Assembly: GCA_022376925.1 (NCBI GenBank)
Contig: JAIOJX010000005.1
Span: forward strand, 97,313,001 to 97,377,000
DNA length: 64,000 nucleotides
Source of the DNA: Tragulus kanchil
Lineage: Eukaryota > Chordata > Mammalia > Artiodactyla > Tragulidae
Direction of reading: 5' to 3'
Below are positions 61,034 to 64,000 of this stretch, piece after piece (the first letter of the stretch is position 1; each line of letters opens with the position of its first letter). Below the pieces are notes generated by a model. It did no database searches and was not told the DNA's origin. It worked only from the letters and a program-made list of their open reading frames with translations. Both the position numbers and the translations under genes were made by a program.

Positions 61034-61108
61034 GCAACTCTTAGTGTCTCTAGTCGCCACAGGGAACGTGCGTGAACAGATACAGCACCACCTTCATAAT
61101 GAACAGTT
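61034..61108 (-). CDS. RYR2: RYR2 coding exon (probably exon 11)
   Basis: First exon in transcription order here. The 75-nt exon encodes 24 whole codons beginning [11 protein letters not shown] and ending LRV, with one nucleotide of a split Arg codon at its start and two of a split Ala codon (GC) at its end. The acceptor reads aaacag and the donor gtaagt, both on the minus strand. RYR2 is the sarcoplasmic-reticulum calcium release channel; this part belongs to the second N-terminal beta-trefoil (MIR) domain, on the cytosolic side. By human numbering it covers about residues 259-283. Arg276, reported to help bind the central chloride ion, is the CGA codon at 61054-61056. The split Ala codon is completed exactly by the exon at 48747-48903. 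RYR1 and RYR3 are similar here; RYR2 is chosen from the combined sequence of all five exons. Confidence 0.93.
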
Positions 61109-61450
61109 CTGTTTAAGAAACAAAAATGAAAAGTCCAATTTTAATGCTGCATCCTTGGACTCTATTTTTCACGGCAATTAAAAAAGAAAGTAAATGGGAA
61201 GGCTTTGGATGAACAGTAAAAGCTATAATTTTTAGTAGAGAGAATATAGCTGTAAATAAAGATAACAGTGATCTGAATAAACATTTGATTTAAACACATT
61301 TCTTCATCTTTTATTCCCTGTATTCCATTCATTCCCTTCTCCCTCACCATGACCATTTTTTTTTGTCTCTCTCAATAAATCCCTTCACCATTAAGTCTAT
61401 AAAAGTACTCTATTCTAAGTTTAAGTATAATTGAAATGTAATATATACAA

Positions 61451-61562
61451 TAGCTTCCCAGGTGCTCAGTGGTAAAGAATCCACCTGCCAATGCAGGAGA
61501 TGCAAGTTTGATCCCTGGGTCATGAAGATCCCCTGGAGAAGGGAATGGCACCCACTCCAGTA
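61451..61562 (+). mobile_element. Bov-tA fragment, 3'-truncated
   Basis: TAGCTTCCCAGGTGCTCAGTG head to CCCACTCCAGTATTATTAC. The tail is missing. Confidence 0.8.
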
Positions 61563-63845
61563 TTATTACTCCCTATTACATTACATCAGGAATGTAATAA
61601 TGAATATTTTTTATCTTTTTATGGTAAAAATTAATTCAATATCACTCTGACCCATCCATTATAAGAATTATAAGAATTTTAGGTACCTCAATGCGCAGGT
61701 TCCTCAGCAAGGATGACCCCAGCATGAGTCAAACTTGGATGTGACCACCCCAACTATGACAACTTAAAATAGTTTCAGATAAAATGAAATGTCTTCTGGG
61801 ACAAGATTAACCAAAGAATTGTTTGAAGGGATCAGGGAACACAAAAGCATCTGTTCACTAAACTCTACTGAACTAATGAGCCAAACAACGTTATACCTAA
61901 TGCAAAAAAAGAAAATGAGTTGAAACAACTGGACAATGATATTATTTGAAACATTTATAAAAATAATCTTCTACTTCATAAATCAGAGCGAAAGTCACTG
62001 AAATTTCACTAAACAGGAATTTTTAAAATATAAACATCAACAGTATGTTCCTTGTTCAACAATACTTTAGAAAATCTCAGGCTTCAGGCTGTAAATTATG
62101 GCCTATATAATACATTATCCTCCAATACACTTCATTAATGAACTCATATTTCAGCTGATTCCATAAAACTGCCCAAAGAAATCCTTGAAGATTGTTCTTT
62201 TAATAACTACAAATTATTCCTATCATCAATTCCACTTCTCCTAAGTGTTATAATATTGTTCACTGAATGAAAGTAGTGAGCTATTTTTGTATTTTCAGCT
62301 GTAGAATACTCTTTAATCCTTATCTTGAATGTCAAACCTCTTATTTCTCAGTAAAAAGCAGACATTTCTGACAGCCAAGATAGCTCATCTTCAGAATCTG
62401 AGGTCCAGAAAAATCTAGCATTAGCACACTAACAAAAGCACAAGTCTTTACAAACACTTCACAGCCTGACAGTTCGCCATTAATCAGCACATATTTATCA
62501 GAAATTTAACAGGATATACAATTCCGATTAGTGAACTTCAGCACAGAATCATAAAACACATTCTAAATACAAGATTCAAGGCTGTAAAGAGAACCTTCCC
62601 ATCTGCAGGGAAACCACTCTTTCCTTGTAAGAGCTTCCATGGAGCATCCTCTCTAGATGACATTATGGTTATTTTTTGCAAGGCATAGAGAAGTGGACTA
62701 ACCACTCTCACATTTGATTGCCACTGACTTTCTGAAGATGACACTTCCTTGCAGAAATCTGTACAGTTACTTAACGTCTTTCTCTGTGCCTCATTTCTTT
62801 GTATGTAGAATGAAGCTAATTTTCATTGGATTGCTTTGAGGAGGAAATGGATGATATAATCCATGAAGACCACTTAGAAGAATCCTGGCACAGCCATAAT
62901 TAGTTCTGAGTGTTAGCTCTGGGTGTAGATGAGGATGGATGAGGATGGATGGTTTTACGTTCAATCTTTCCAGAAAGAGGATTAATAACTCAATATTCTT
63001 TGCTGAATTAAGCTGAAAAAAGTATCAGATACTTCTTTATATTCGAAGGTACAGTAAGTCCTAAACCACAAAATTGCTTGGAACAATATACAGGCAATGA
63101 AACCATAACTTCAGATACCTCGTTAGCCTCTTTGTGTGGTACAAAGGCCTGGTTCTAGCATTCTTTTCAGTTGTGATCTTCTTTTGCTTCCAGTAGTTTA
63201 TCAAGTAAAGTGGCCACTTTATACATTACTGCAGTTTTAAAATTCACATTTAAGTAAGAATCACTTTTTTTGGCATCTGCTGTGAGATACTTGAGAGTAA
63301 AAGGACACTGTAAAGAACTCAAACTCTGGAAAGAATGTATATATCAGATACATTAAAAAGACGCTTATTTTTCTAGCCATCTTCTCCCTTTTACAAAAAT
63401 CTATTTCTGAAGCTACCTGCTTTGCCACTCCACTTTTTGCTCTCAGTACAGGATTGCTATGTGTCTCCAGGACTGGTGGGCTGACAGCCCATCTAAGACT
63501 TTCACTGCCACCATGAAAAGGGCCTGGCAAACTTGTCATTTAAGGGCTGGAGAGCAAATTCTTTAGATAGTATGGGCGATGTGGTTTCTATCATAGTACT
63601 CAACTCCGAAAGCAGCTACAGACAATGTGTAACAACAAAACAATATGTGCATGTCTATGTCCCAAAAAAACTTCATTTAGAAAAACAGGTAGGGAGCCCA
63701 CAAGTCAGAGTTTGCTGAGTCTAATCTAAAAGATCATGTCCAAATTGTTGTTAATCTCAGAAATAACCAGCTAGATGAAATCCAAGGTCTAAAGCCTTTA
63801 ATAACTGTTTTAGGCAGAGTTCTTCATAGAAATAGAACCATCCAC

Positions 63846-63907
63846 ACATATGTGTGTATATGCATATATGTGTGTGCGCGCGCGTGTGTATACATATATA
63901 TATATAA
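63846..63907. repeat. TG/CG/TA compound microsatellite
   Basis: TGTGTGTATATGCATATATG followed by GTGTGCGCGCGCGTGTG and a TA run. Confidence 0.85.
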
Positions 63908-64000
63908 TTTTATATAAAGACTTTACAATAAGGAGTCTTCTCATGCAATTATGGAGGCTGACAATCTTCAAGATCTGCTGGAGACCCAAGAGAGCTGATG

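Larger units (their letters stand above)
61109..64000 (-). other. RYR2: RYR2 intron upstream of exon 11 (partial)
   Basis: Intron sequence in the RYR2 orientation. The preceding exon was looked for (the conserved HMDECLT-type segment) and is not in the window. It holds a Bov-tA fragment at 61451-61562, a short GATGGATGAG-type direct repeat at 62928-62952 and a TG/CG/TA microsatellite near 63848-63905. The rest (61109-61450, 61563-62927, 62953-63847) has no gene or repeat I can recognise. No duplicated block occurs above 60712. Confidence 0.7.

Noticed and set aside
1..64000. CRISPR arrays, prophage, bacterial operons, tRNA or rRNA genes
   Set aside because: None seen. The tRNA-like A and B boxes all belong to SINEs, and the regular repeats are tandem duplications without spacers.
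61109..64000. Search for the preceding RYR2 exon (HMDECLT-type segment)
   Set aside because: No matching reverse-complement codons found, so exon 10 lies beyond the window.

Overview
The window is mammalian nuclear DNA from a ruminant, most likely a pecoran. It carries BovB (RTE) retrotransposon pieces, Bov-tA SINEs, CHR-type tRNA-derived SINEs, artiodactyl L1s and a Mariner hairpin of the miR-2284/2285 type. It is AT-rich and intron-dominated, with no bacterial-type gene organisation. The only host gene I can support is RYR2 (cardiac ryanodine receptor), read on the minus strand. Five consecutive coding exons lie at 61034-61108, 48747-48903, 26611-26775, 17323-17444 and 3022-3205. They correspond to human residues about 258-492, probably exons 11-15 in human numbering. 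All five have canonical GT/AG sites and their phases join exactly. They encode most of the second beta-trefoil (MIR) domain and the start of the alpha-solenoid domain of the N-terminal gating region, including Arg276, Arg298 and Arg420, the trio reported to coordinate a chloride ion.

The dominant feature is not a gene. At 19 places a block of about 1.05-1.17 kb is followed at once, or after a filler of up to about 40 bp, by a second nearly identical direct copy. The repeated material is different at every site: introns, SINEs, L1 or exons. Mismatches cluster at copy ends and in homopolymers. Some sites form staircases in which one segment appears three times. About 21 kb of the 64 kb is redundant, so the underlying locus is nearer 43 kb. 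The best explanation is unmerged overlaps between neighbouring contigs (false tandem duplication), not biology. It creates spurious copies of exon 14 (whole), exon 15 (5'-truncated and frameshifted) and exon 13 (its 3' part).

Layout: 1-3021 is the intron after exon 15, with two SINEs. 3206-17322 is intron 14, with BovB 3' fragments and an old L1M broken by a MER2-like DNA transposon and then by a younger L1 (6729-13596) that has a clear target-site duplication. 17445-26610 is intron 13, with a decayed BovB (about 20760-24400) invaded by an L1 3' end and a second L1 3' end close to exon 13. 26776-48746 is intron 12, mostly unrecognised unique sequence with Bov-tA and CHR SINEs. 48904-61033 is intron 11, with a 5'-truncated minus-strand L1 (about 54280-58827) and a Mariner/miR-2284-like hairpin near exon 11. 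61109-64000 is the intron before exon 11.

Human exon and residue numbers, and repeat family names, come from memory of the families and were not searched. I found no new molecular system. The finding worth most attention is the systematic duplication pattern and its consequences for annotation.
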